Shown here one piece after another: positions 43,886-50,891 of a DNA stretch of 60,739 nucleotides. Within the stretch, counting starts at the first letter, position 1, and each line of letters starts with the position of its first letter. Below the pieces are notes generated by a model, which ran no database searches, was not told the DNA's origin, and worked only from the letters and a program-made list of their open reading frames with translations. Source of the DNA: an uncultured Spirochaetota bacterium (GTDB taxonomy: Bacteria > Spirochaetota > Spirochaetia > Treponematales > UBA12059); NCBI GenBank assembly GCA_937873275.1, contig CALMRC010000103.1, forward strand, positions 1 through 60,739. The letters are read 5' to 3'. The translations under genes and the position numbers were made by a program.

Positions 43886-43919
43886 CGGAGGGCCGGCCGG
43901 TACGACCGGCGTCCCTCCG
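43886..43919. terminator. Bidirectional hairpin between converging DUF2147 and pdxY genes
   Basis: A 7-bp outer stem (CGGAGGG 43886-43892 with CCCTCCG 43913-43919) encloses an inner CCGGT/ACCGG stem with a three-base loop. It lies between two gene ends 57 bases apart. No T-run on either side, so termination strength is uncertain. Confidence 0.6.
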
Positions 43920-43933
43920 GAGCGATCTCCCTC

Positions 43934-44788
43934 CTACACCCGGATCGCGGTGAACCCCCGGCCGGGAACCGCGATCCGGTCCTGGCATTGGACAAGGCGA
44001 AGTTCCCGGGAGCCGTCCCGGACGGTCCGCTCCAGGACGTGGAACACGGTATCCGCCATGAGTTCCAGGGCATCCTGGGCGTCCCGGGTGCGAAGGTAGT
44101 GTCCCAGGAAGAGGGCCGCGGTCAGGTCCCCCGCCCCGACCAGGGGGGGGTGCAGGGGAAGCTCCGGGGTCGTCAGGACCCAGGCCCCCTCCGGGCCGCT
44201 CAGGAAGAGGGAGATGGATCCGTCCGCGGCCGAATCGGGCTTGAAGCTCGTGACCAGGACCAGCCGGGGGCCCCTCCCGTGAAGGACCTCCGCCGCCCGC
44301 ATCGCGTCCTCGGGACTCCGGATCCGAAGGCCCGAGAGGATCTCCGCCTCGAACTGGTTCGGGGTAAGGATGTCCGCCACCTCGACCGCCCGGGTCCGGA
44401 GGAACTCCGGAATCCCCGGATGCACCGTAGCCCCCCGGTCGTAGTCACCCATGACCGGATCGCAGCAGTACAAGGCCCCGGGGTTGGCCCGCTTGACGGT
44501 CCGGGCGGCGTCCAGGATGACCCCCCCGATGTCCGGGGCGCCCAGAAAGCCGGAGAGCACGGCGGAGCATTCCGGCAGGACACCCCGATCCTCGATGCCC
44601 CGGAAGACCCGGGCGATGTGGTCCGCCGGGAAGACGTCCCCGCCCCATCCGCCGTAGCCCATGTGGTTGGAGAACTGGACGGTGTTGATCGGCCAGACGT
44701 CGAATCCCAGGCGCTGGAGCGGGAAGACCGCCGCCCGGTTTCCGGCGAAGCCGTAGGAGACGTGGGACTGGATCGAGAGTATGCTCAC
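43934..44788 (-). CDS. pdxY: Pyridoxal kinase PdxY-like
   Basis: Phosphorylates pyridoxal in vitamin B6 salvage. 284 residues from a GTG at 44788 (overlapping the hemW stop). Ribokinase-fold signatures: LSIQSHVSYGFAGNRAAVFPLQ, TVQFSNHMGYGGW, CDPVMGDYDRG, ILTPNQFEAEIL and, near the C-terminus, the catalytic VGAGDLTAALFLGH with the DxxxA-type loop typical of PdxY/PdxK. The pattern favours pyridoxal rather than hydroxymethylpyrimidine kinases. Last gene of the lepB-hemW-pdxY operon. Without de novo B6 genes in view, salvage is the likely role. Confidence 0.92.
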   Translation of the reverse strand: MSILSIQSHVSYGFAGNRAAVFPLQRLGFDVWPINTVQFSNHMGYGGWGGDVFPADHIARVFRGIEDRGVLPECSAVLSGFLGAPDIGGVILDAARTVKRANPGALYCCDPVMGDYDRGATVHPGIPEFLRTRAVEVADILTPNQFEAEILSGLRIRSPEDAMRAAEVLHGRGPRLVLVTSFKPDSAADGSISLFLSGPEGAWVLTTPELPLHPPLVGAGDLTAALFLGHYLRTRDAQDALELMADTVFHVLERTVRDGSRELRLVQCQDRIAVPGRGFTAIRV

Positions 44789-45996
44789 AGGGGACCTCCG
44801 GGGCCGTGCGGAATGCCCGCGGCCCTGCGTTCCATTTCGGACATGCAATCCAGCAGGAAGGGATTCAGGACGTCGAGCAGCCGGTCCGAGGGCGCGGGCC
44901 CCCGGGGGCCGGATTCCAGGAGGTCCTTCCACTTGGCGAGGGTCTCGGGAAGGAGATCCTCCGGGGAAACCCCGAACCGGGACCGGAAGGCCCCGGAGTC
45001 CAGGCCCTCCCGGGTCCGGAAGGCGGTCATCACGATCTCGAAGGCCGCCGTGCCCGGCGGGACCCTCTCCTCCTCGGCGAAGGCCTCGGGATCCCGGAGG
45101 TACTCCCCGTGATCCCGGGTCTCCTGGATCCTCAGGGTCCCCCCGTCCGGCAACGGCGCGGAGGAGACCGCGGAAGGTCCGGCTCCGATCCAGACCCCTC
45201 CCTTCCAGTAGTTCCGGTTGTGAAGGCACTCCGCCCCGGGACGGGCCCAGCTCGAAACCTCGTAGCGAAGGTGACCCGAGGCTCCGCAGGCCTCCCGGAC
45301 CGCGGCCCAGAGTTCCGCCTCCTCGTCCTCGGAGGGCAGGCGGACGGCGCCCTCCCGGACCGCCGTCTCCAGGGGCGTACCCTCCTCCACCGTGAGCTGG
45401 TAGATCGAAAGGTGGTCCGCCCCGGCGGCCGCGGCCCGTGCGATGTCCGCCTCCAGCCCCCGGGGATCCTGTCCGGGGAGGCCCACCATCAGGTCCACCG
45501 AAAGCCGTCCCCCCCAGGACGCGCAGGTCTCCAGGGCGCGGATTCCCGCGGTGACCCCCGCGTTCCGCCCCGCCCTCCGGAGGGGGTCCGGCTGACCTCC
45601 CTGGAATCCCAGGCTGATCCTATCCACCCCCGCGTCCCCGAGGATGCCGAGGGTGTCCGGGTCGAGGGATTCCGGGTTCGCCTCCACGGTCCATTCGGCG
45701 AACCCTCCCCGGGCGGCCAGATCCCGCATGCCCGAAAGCAGGGACATCAGGACCGGCGAGGGAAGGGCCGTGGGGGTCCCTCCCCCGACGTAGGCCGTGG
45801 AAAACTCCCGCACCCCGAACCGCTCCGCCAGGGACCGGGCGCGGCGAAGGGCCGCCTCCGTAATCCGTTCCGGCTCCCGGGCCGGGCAGAGCCCCAGGGG
45901 CCGGGAATGGAAGGCGCAATACCCGCATTTGCCCGCGCAGTAGGGCACGTGCACGTAGAGTCCGGGGCCGTGGGGCGCGAGTTCCGGAGGGTTCAA
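44785..45996 (-). CDS. hemW: HemW-type radical SAM heme chaperone
   Basis: 403 residues. The TTG at 45996 is chosen as start because it overlaps the lepB stop (TTGA) and lies 12 residues before the conserved YVHVPYC block; no ATG or GTG is found in between except GTG codons within that block. The 4Fe-4S ligands are C20, C24 and C27 (CAGKCGYC). Other blocks: YVGGGTPTALP, TVEANPESL, RISLGFQ, DLMVGLPGQ, HLSIYQLTVEEGT, HNRNYWKGGVWIGAGPSA. HemW proteins insert heme; their older HemN annotation as oxygen-independent coproporphyrinogen oxidase is usually wrong. Confidence 0.9.
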   Translation of the reverse strand: MNPPELAPHGPGLYVHVPYCAGKCGYCAFHSRPLGLCPAREPERITEAALRRARSLAERFGVREFSTAYVGGGTPTALPSPVLMSLLSGMRDLAARGGFAEWTVEANPESLDPDTLGILGDAGVDRISLGFQGGQPDPLRRAGRNAGVTAGIRALETCASWGGRLSVDLMVGLPGQDPRGLEADIARAAAAGADHLSIYQLTVEEGTPLETAVREGAVRLPSEDEEAELWAAVREACGASGHLRYEVSSWARPGAECLHNRNYWKGGVWIGAGPSAVSSAPLPDGGTLRIQETRDHGEYLRDPEAFAEEERVPPGTAAFEIVMTAFRTREGLDSGAFRSRFGVSPEDLLPETLAKWKDLLESGPRGPAPSDRLLDVLNPFLLDCMSEMERRAAGIPHGPGGPL

Positions 45997-46724
45997 GGGA
46001 TTCCGAAGGAGCCGAGGGGCCAGTATCGCAGGAGGACCCGGGCCCGGAACCGGCTCCGGTCCACGGGACCGTAGGCCCGGGAGTCCAGGGCGCCCGCCCG
46101 GTTGTCCCCCAGGACGAAGTACTGTCCCTCGCCGAGGGTGGTCTCCGGCACGGCCCCCGAGAGCGGGAGGAAGTCCGGCCATCCCTCCGGAGGACTTCCC
46201 GTTTCCGCCTCGTACACCCTCCCGGAGACCTCGTACTCCGTCAGGTAATGGGAGCTTCCGGCCGCCCGGATGTAGACCTCGTTGCCCTTCATGTACAGGG
46301 AGTCCCCGGGCACGCCCACGACGCGTTTGACGGAAACCGAACTCAAGCGATCCCGCGAGGAGGATACGGACAGCCGCTGGAAGGTGAAGAACCGGACGAG
46401 GGAATCCGCGGCCTCCCGGTACCAGGGGTCCCGCTCGTGGAAGGGAGCCTCCACCACGACCAGGTCCCCCCTGCGGGGATCCGAGATTCCCCGGAGCGGA
46501 TTTCGGAAAAAGATCGGCCGGGGACCGAAGGCCAGAGGCGAGGCCAGGACGAGATCCCCGGGCGAAAGGGTCGGGGACATCGAGACGGACTCCACCCGAT
46601 AGGGTGTCAGCAGGATGCCGGTGACGCCCGCGTAGGCGAGGTACAGCAGGAACAGCACGCCCAGGCGCCGCTTCAAGGTCAGACGCTTGATCCGTTGTTC
46701 CGAGTACGGTGTCGTTCTGCGCAT
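45993..46724 (-). CDS. lepB: Signal peptidase I
   Basis: Removes signal peptides at the outer face of the inner membrane. 243 residues with one N-terminal membrane segment (LGVLFLLYLAYAGVTGILL, 21-39). The Ser/Lys dyad is S48 in RVESVSMSPTL and K133 in SVSVKRVVGVPGDSLYM. The conserved box with GDNRAGALDSRAYGPV is near the C-terminus. Overlaps hemW by 4 bases. It diverges from smpB, with promoters back to back. Confidence 0.95.
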   Translation of the reverse strand: MRRTTPYSEQRIKRLTLKRRLGVLFLLYLAYAGVTGILLTPYRVESVSMSPTLSPGDLVLASPLAFGPRPIFFRNPLRGISDPRRGDLVVVEAPFHERDPWYREAADSLVRFFTFQRLSVSSSRDRLSSVSVKRVVGVPGDSLYMKGNEVYIRAAGSSHYLTEYEVSGRVYEAETGSPPEGWPDFLPLSGAVPETTLGEGQYFVLGDNRAGALDSRAYGPVDRSRFRARVLLRYWPLGSFGIP

Positions 46725-46790
46725 TCAGTCCCCCGCCGATCCGTCCGCGACCGGTTCGAGGACCCTGATATGGAGGGCGTTCACGGCCGA

Positions 46791-46819
46791 ACGGTAGCAT
46801 CTTTCGCCCGCGTTGACAA
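46791..46819 (-). promoter_or_regulatory. Promoter of lepB-hemW-pdxY, sharing its -35 core with smpB
   Basis: On the minus strand TTGTCA (46819-46814) and TACCGT (46796-46791), spacer 17. The -35 overlaps the TTGACA of the plus-strand smpB promoter, so both polymerases would contact the same bases. Leader of about 60 bases to lepB. Confidence 0.5.
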
Positions 46820-46842
46820 GGCTTCGGGCGGGTTCCTATAAT
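46813..46842 (+). promoter_or_regulatory. Strong promoter of smpB
   Basis: TTGACA (46813-46818) and TATAAT (46837-46842), both perfect consensus, spacer 18. Start expected at about 46849, next to the ATG of a 10-codon ORF that precedes smpB. Confidence 0.85.
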
Positions 46843-46850
46843 CCTCGGAC

Positions 46851-46883
46851 ATGCCGCACCCTACTCCCGGACCGGTGGACTGA
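46851..46883 (+). CDS. Possible 10-codon leader ORF before smpB
   Basis: ATG at 46851, 8 bases behind the TATAAT box, reads M-P-H-P-T-P-G-P-V-D and stops at 46881-46883. That is one base before the smpB ATG (46885), in another frame. If the transcript is leaderless, ribosomes would read this ORF first and end on top of the smpB start. Four of ten residues are Pro, a composition prone to slow peptide bond formation. There is no direct evidence of translation; the ORF is short enough to be chance. Confidence 0.35.
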   Translation: MPHPTPGPVD

Positions 46884-46884
46884 T

Positions 46885-47349
46885 ATGGACGGACCCGGAA
46901 CCAAGCTGATCGCCCTCAACCGCAAAGCCCGCTTCAATTACGAGGTCGAGGAAGACCTGGAATGCGGCATCGAGCTCGTGGGAAGCGAGGTGAAGTCCTT
47001 CCGGCTGGGGAAGATTTCCTTTCCCGACGCCTTCGCGGTCATCGAGGACGGGGAGGTCTGGATTCGGAACCTCCACGTCGCGGAATACGTGTTTTCCTCG
47101 ATCTTCAACCACGATCCCGACCGGAAGCGCAAGCTCCTCCTGCACAAGCAGGAGATCAAGCGGCTCAAGCGCAAGGTGGACGAGCGGGGATATACCTTGG
47201 TTCCCCTGTCCTTCTACTTCAAGAACGGCCGGGTCAAGGTGAACCTGGGGCTCTGCAAGGGCAAGAAGGCCGCGGACAAACGGGCCTCCATCAAGGAGCG
47301 GGACGTGGACCGCGATACCCGGCGGGAACTCCGGGAGAGGAACCGGTGA
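46885..47349 (+). CDS. smpB: SsrA-binding protein SmpB
   Basis: Partner of tmRNA in rescue of stalled ribosomes. 154 residues. Start MDGPGTKLIALNRKARFNYEVEEDLECGI is typical, as are LVGSEVKSFRLGKISFPDAFAVIEDGE, LHVAEYVF, KRKLLLHKQEI and LVPLSFYFKNGRVKVNLGLCKGKKAADKR-type blocks, ending in the basic C-terminal tail. GGTGGA lies 6-10 bases before the ATG. The tmRNA gene ssrA is not in the window. Confidence 0.97.
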   Translation: MDGPGTKLIALNRKARFNYEVEEDLECGIELVGSEVKSFRLGKISFPDAFAVIEDGEVWIRNLHVAEYVFSSIFNHDPDRKRKLLLHKQEIKRLKRKVDERGYTLVPLSFYFKNGRVKVNLGLCKGKKAADKRASIKERDVDRDTRRELRERNR

Positions 47350-47416
47350 TTCCGGTCCCGGGCGTAAGCCGCCGAAACCTCGGACCGGGTATCCCCGGGG
47401 ATTCCGGGGGGCCGTC

Positions 47417-47974
47417 GTGCGGATAACCGGAGGAACCCTCAAGGGACGGACGGTCTCCGTGCCCCGGGGCAGCCTGGAGATCCGGCCCGCGATGGACCGG
47501 ATGCGGGAGTCCGTATTCGCGGTCCTGGGAGACCTGTCCGGCCGGTCCTTCCTGGATCTGTTTTCGGGCTCCGGGATCCTCGCCCTGGAAGCCGCGAGCC
47601 GGGGAGCCGATCCCGTCGTTTGCGTGGAAAAGGACCCGGATAAGTTCCCCCTCCTCCTCCGGAACGTATCCTTGGCGGAGCGCCGCGTACCCTGCCACCG
47701 CATGGCCGCGGAGCTGTACCTGAAGCGCACGAAGGACCGGTTTTCCGTGATCTTCCTGGATCCGCCCTTCCCGTACGGACATAGGGCGGCACTCCTTTCG
47801 GTCATCGCGGAGCGGAATCTCCTGGAGCCCGGGGGCCTCGTCCTCCTGCATTACCCCGAGGAGGATCTCCCGCCGGATCGGACGGGATCCCTGGAGACCG
47901 AGGACGAGCGCCGGTACGGCCGGTCCCGGGTCCGGTTCTACCGGAACGCGGCCATCCCGGACCCGGCGGGATGA
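47417..47974 (+). CDS. rsmD: 16S rRNA (guanine-966-N2)-methyltransferase RsmD family
   Basis: 185 residues from a GTG at 47417 (MRITGGTLKGRTVSVPRG). The Rossmann methyltransferase core shows RPAMDRMRESVFAVL, FLDLFSGSGILALEAASRGA, VCVEKD and the catalytic IFLDPPFPYG (DPPF motif). Length and motifs fit RsmD, which methylates G966 in the 30S P site. It follows smpB by 67 bases and is likely co-transcribed. Confidence 0.93.
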   Translation: MRITGGTLKGRTVSVPRGSLEIRPAMDRMRESVFAVLGDLSGRSFLDLFSGSGILALEAASRGADPVVCVEKDPDKFPLLLRNVSLAERRVPCHRMAAELYLKRTKDRFSVIFLDPPFPYGHRAALLSVIAERNLLEPGGLVLLHYPEEDLPPDRTGSLETEDERRYGRSRVRFYRNAAIPDPAG

Positions 47975-47990
47975 GGATAGACCGGAGAAC

Positions 47991-48182
47991 CTAGCGGTCC
48001 AGACCCCGCAGGTAGGTCCGCAGCCGCCGTCCCCGGCGGAGGTCGGGAAAGGCCTGCCCGGAATTCCGGCACGGGTCCGGAAGGGAGTCTCCGGGGAAGC
48101 GGAGACCCCCCGGGAACCCGGGTACGACGGATTCCTCCTGCACGTTCAAGGTTTCCGGCCGCCGATCCGTCTCGTCCATCAT
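47991..48182 (-). CDS. Possible small protein of unknown function
   Basis: Up to 63 residues from the ATG at 48182 (MMDETDRRPETLNVQEE), which has a good ribosome site (GGAGGG, 5-7 bases before). The protein ends in a basic stretch (DLRRGRRLRTYLRGLDR). No family is recognised. The open frame continues to 48251, but an upstream start has no ribosome site. It converges on rsmD with 16 bases between. The ribosome site makes it more credible than a random frame, but it is short and GC-rich genomes produce such frames often. Confidence 0.4.
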   Translation of the reverse strand: MMDETDRRPETLNVQEESVVPGFPGGLRFPGDSLPDPCRNSGQAFPDLRRGRRLRTYLRGLDR

Positions 48183-48272
48183 CGGTCCCTCCGGGATTCC
48201 GTGGTTCATGCTATAAGACCATACCGCGGTCGGTTCGGAATTTCTGGACAAATTGGATATCGTTCCAGGATG

Positions 48273-48301
48273 TTGATTCTTGAGTCACTTTTCAGTATAG
48301 T
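48273..48301 (+). promoter_or_regulatory. Promoter of the TPR operon, very short leader
   Basis: TTGATT (48273-48278) and TATAGT (48296-48301), spacer 17, within an AT-rich island. The ATG at 48314 follows after 12 bases (AAAAAATTGATC) without a ribosome site, so the leader is about 6 bases. Confidence 0.75.
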
Positions 48302-48313
48302 AAAAAATTGATC

Positions 48314-48670
48314 ATGGTTAAAAAAGAGTTCGAACGGTTCCCCGAGGAAGGCCTGATCAAGACGACGGACGCTCCCCGGGACGACCTGGAAACCGCCAAC
48401 AAGGTGCAGCTCAACCGTCGGGGCAACGAACTGTTCAACGCGGGTGAAATAGAGCAGGCCCGCCGGCTCTTCCAGACCACCGGCTACTCGGACGGGTTGA
48501 TCCGGGTAGGCGACTGGTACCGCGTGAACCACAAGCCCGTAGAGGCCCTCAAGATGTACAAACTGGCGCGGGACGACAAGCGGAGCGAGGCCTTGATCGA
48601 GAAAATGGCCCAGGTAGTTCAAAACTTACTCCACGAAGAGGATCAAGATGACCAATCATCCCGATCATGA
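48314..48670 (+). CDS. Small TPR-like protein
   Basis: 118 residues from the ATG at 48314 (MVKKEFERFPEEGLIKTTD); a TTG two codons earlier is also possible. The middle part reads like two degenerate TPR units (NRRGNELFNAGEIEQARRLFQTTGYSDGLIRVGDWYRVNHKPVEALKMYKLA shortened here to its pattern: helix pairs with A/G at packing positions). The C-terminus is acidic. It overlaps the next, larger TPR gene by 23 bases, so the two are translated together and probably work together. No enzymatic motif is seen. Confidence 0.75.
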   Translation: MVKKEFERFPEEGLIKTTDAPRDDLETANKVQLNRRGNELFNAGEIEQARRLFQTTGYSDGLIRVGDWYRVNHKPVEALKMYKLARDDKRSEALIEKMAQVVQNLLHEEDQDDQSSRS

Positions 48671-49796
48671 GAATTCCGGCGCCGATCCCGTCGAAACCCC
48701 CTCCGGTTCCCAGCCTCCCGAGCTTGTCGAGATCTCCGAACTCTCCAAGAAGGGATACCAATACCTGAAAGAAAACCGGGTCCGGGACGCGGAGGAATGT
48801 TTCCGGAAGATCCTCGAGAAGGAACCGGAGAACAACTACGCCCTGGTCGGAATCGGGGATGCCGCCCGCAAGCGGGGAACCTACCGGGAGGCCGTCGATT
48901 CCTACAAGAAGTGCCTAGTGTACCACCCGGGCAACAACTACGCCCTATTCGGCCTGGCGGACTGCTACAAGGCCCTGAACCAGTACCAGATGGCCATCGA
49001 GATCTGGGAACAATACCTCCTCCACGACAACAAGAACATCACCGTCCTTACCCGGGTGGCCGACGCCTACCGAAAGGTGCGCGATTTCCGGAAGTCCAAA
49101 GCCATTTATCTCCGGGTCCTCGAGATGGAGGCGGACAATCCCTACGCCCTGATCGGCCTGGGCCACCTGCACTATGATTTCAAGGAATACAAGGACGCCC
49201 TCCAGTACTGGCAGAGGATGGTGGATCTCCAGGGTTCTGCGGTGGACATCCGGGTCCTGACCTCCATCGGGAACTGCTATCGGAAGCTCAAGCAGTTCGA
49301 CCGGGGGGTGCCCTACTTCGAGCAGGCCCTGGAAAAGGAACCGGGTAATTTCTACGCCCTCTTCGGCCTGGCGGATTGTTTCCGGGGCACCGGGGATTCC
49401 GAGAAGAGCCTGGAGCACTGGGACCGCATCTTGGCCCAGGATCCCCGGAACAAGGTGATCCTGACCCGGGCGGGAGACGCGTACCGGGCCCTCGGGGATT
49501 ACCCCCGGGCCACGGAGTACTACGAGCGGGCCCTGAACATCGAGTTCGACGTGTACGCGGTGCTCGGATTGGCGGTGATAGCCCGCCTCCAGGGCAAGAC
49601 CGAGGACGCCATCGAATCCCTGCACAAGCTCATCGGGAACGATCCCAAGAACTATCGGCTCTACCTCGAACTGGGACAGTGTTACCTGGCCAAGGGCGAG
49701 AAGCAGAAAGCCCTGGACACCCTCGCGGAGTTCCAGCGCCTGGGGATACGGAATCCCTATATCCAGGATCTCATCGCGAGGATACAGCGCGGCTAG
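48648..49796 (+). CDS. TPR-repeat protein
   Basis: 382 residues, soluble, no signal peptide. After an acidic ~28-residue start it consists almost entirely of TPR units of 34 residues (about nine): YLKENRVRDAEECFRKIL, ALVGIGDAARKRGTYREAVDSY, ALFGLADCYKALNQYQMAIEIW, VLTRVADAYRKVRDFRKSKAIY, ALIGLGHLHYDFKEYKDALQYW and so on. It is a protein-interaction scaffold. Treponema has, as I recall, a TPR protein of the same length. Partner unknown; the upstream small TPR-like protein is a candidate. Confidence 0.85.
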   Translation: MTNHPDHENSGADPVETPSGSQPPELVEISELSKKGYQYLKENRVRDAEECFRKILEKEPENNYALVGIGDAARKRGTYREAVDSYKKCLVYHPGNNYALFGLADCYKALNQYQMAIEIWEQYLLHDNKNITVLTRVADAYRKVRDFRKSKAIYLRVLEMEADNPYALIGLGHLHYDFKEYKDALQYWQRMVDLQGSAVDIRVLTSIGNCYRKLKQFDRGVPYFEQALEKEPGNFYALFGLADCFRGTGDSEKSLEHWDRILAQDPRNKVILTRAGDAYRALGDYPRATEYYERALNIEFDVYAVLGLAVIARLQGKTEDAIESLHKLIGNDPKNYRLYLELGQCYLAKGEKQKALDTLAEFQRLGIRNPYIQDLIARIQRG

Positions 49797-49798
49797 CC

Positions 49799-50824
49799 GT
49801 GGAACGTCCCCTTTCCGGGCTCCTGCCCCGCGAGATCGCCGCCGAATGCGGGTTCGACCGGCCTTTCCGGGGAACCCAGGTGTTCAAGTGGATCGCCGCG
49901 GGGGCCCAGTCCTTCCAGGACATGACCAATATTCCGGCTCCGGAGCGGGAGAGCTTGTCCGCACGGTTCCCCTCCCTCCTGGGTACGACCGTGGACGGCC
50001 GGTTCCGGGACGAGGACGGTACCGTCAAACTGCGGCTCCGCCTCCCGGACGGCGCGGCCGTCGAGACCGTCCTCCTCACGGACATCGAGGGACGGAAGAC
50101 CGCCTGCATCTCCACCCAGGTGGGCTGCCCCATGGGCTGCGCCTTCTGCAAGACCGGAACCTTGGGATTCCTGCGGAACCTCGAAGCCTTCGAGATCGTG
50201 GAGCAGTACCTGCACCTGACCCGGATGTTCGGACGACCTTCGAACCTGGTCTTCATGGGCATGGGGGAACCCCTGCTCAACCTGGCCCAGGTCCGCAGGA
50301 GCGTCGAGGTTCTCGCCCATCCGGAAGGGATCGGCCTGTCCCTCCGGAAGATCACGATCTCCACCTGCGGCCTCACGGAAGGCATCCGGGACCTCGCGGA
50401 CTCCGGCCCCCACGTGAGGCTCGCGGTCTCCCTCACCTCCGCGGTCGAGGAGACCCGGAGCGGACTCATGCCCGTCAATCGGACCCGGGGTCTCGCGGAC
50501 CTTCGGGACGCCCTCGAATACTACCAGGGAAAGACGGGCGACCGGATCACCCTGGAGGCGGTCCTGATCGGGGGGGTCAACGACCGGTCCGAGGATATTC
50601 AGGCCATCGCGGACTGGTCCCGGCCCCTCAAGGTCCAGGTGAACCTGATTCCCTGGAACCCCGTGCCCGACCTGCCCTTCCGGGAACCCGCCCGGCGGGC
50701 CGTCGAGGACGCGGTCACCCTGCTGGAATCCGCGGGCATCCCGGTCACCCGGCGGATGCGCCGGGGCCGGGGCGTCCTGGGAGCCTGCGGCCAGCTGGGG
50801 GATACCCTCCGGGCCCCGGACTAG
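49799..50824 (+). CDS. rlmN: Dual-specificity RNA methyltransferase RlmN
   Basis: Radical SAM enzyme making m2A2503 in 23S rRNA and m2A37 in some tRNAs. 341 residues from a GTG at 49799, directly after the TPR gene. The cluster cysteines are C110, C114 and C117 (GCPMGCAFCKTG). The two mechanistic cysteines fit the STQVGC region context and RRGRGVLGACGQL near the C-terminus. GMGEPLLN and AVSLTSAVEETRSGLMPVN are typical. It is translationally close to the TPR genes (2 bases apart). Confidence 0.94.
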   Translation: MERPLSGLLPREIAAECGFDRPFRGTQVFKWIAAGAQSFQDMTNIPAPERESLSARFPSLLGTTVDGRFRDEDGTVKLRLRLPDGAAVETVLLTDIEGRKTACISTQVGCPMGCAFCKTGTLGFLRNLEAFEIVEQYLHLTRMFGRPSNLVFMGMGEPLLNLAQVRRSVEVLAHPEGIGLSLRKITISTCGLTEGIRDLADSGPHVRLAVSLTSAVEETRSGLMPVNRTRGLADLRDALEYYQGKTGDRITLEAVLIGGVNDRSEDIQAIADWSRPLKVQVNLIPWNPVPDLPFREPARRAVEDAVTLLESAGIPVTRRMRRGRGVLGACGQLGDTLRAPD

Positions 50825-50891
50825 CCGCGATTCCGCCGGCGGGACCTTCGTATATCCGGCCGGTCACGACCCTCCCCTGCCCGATTCCCCG

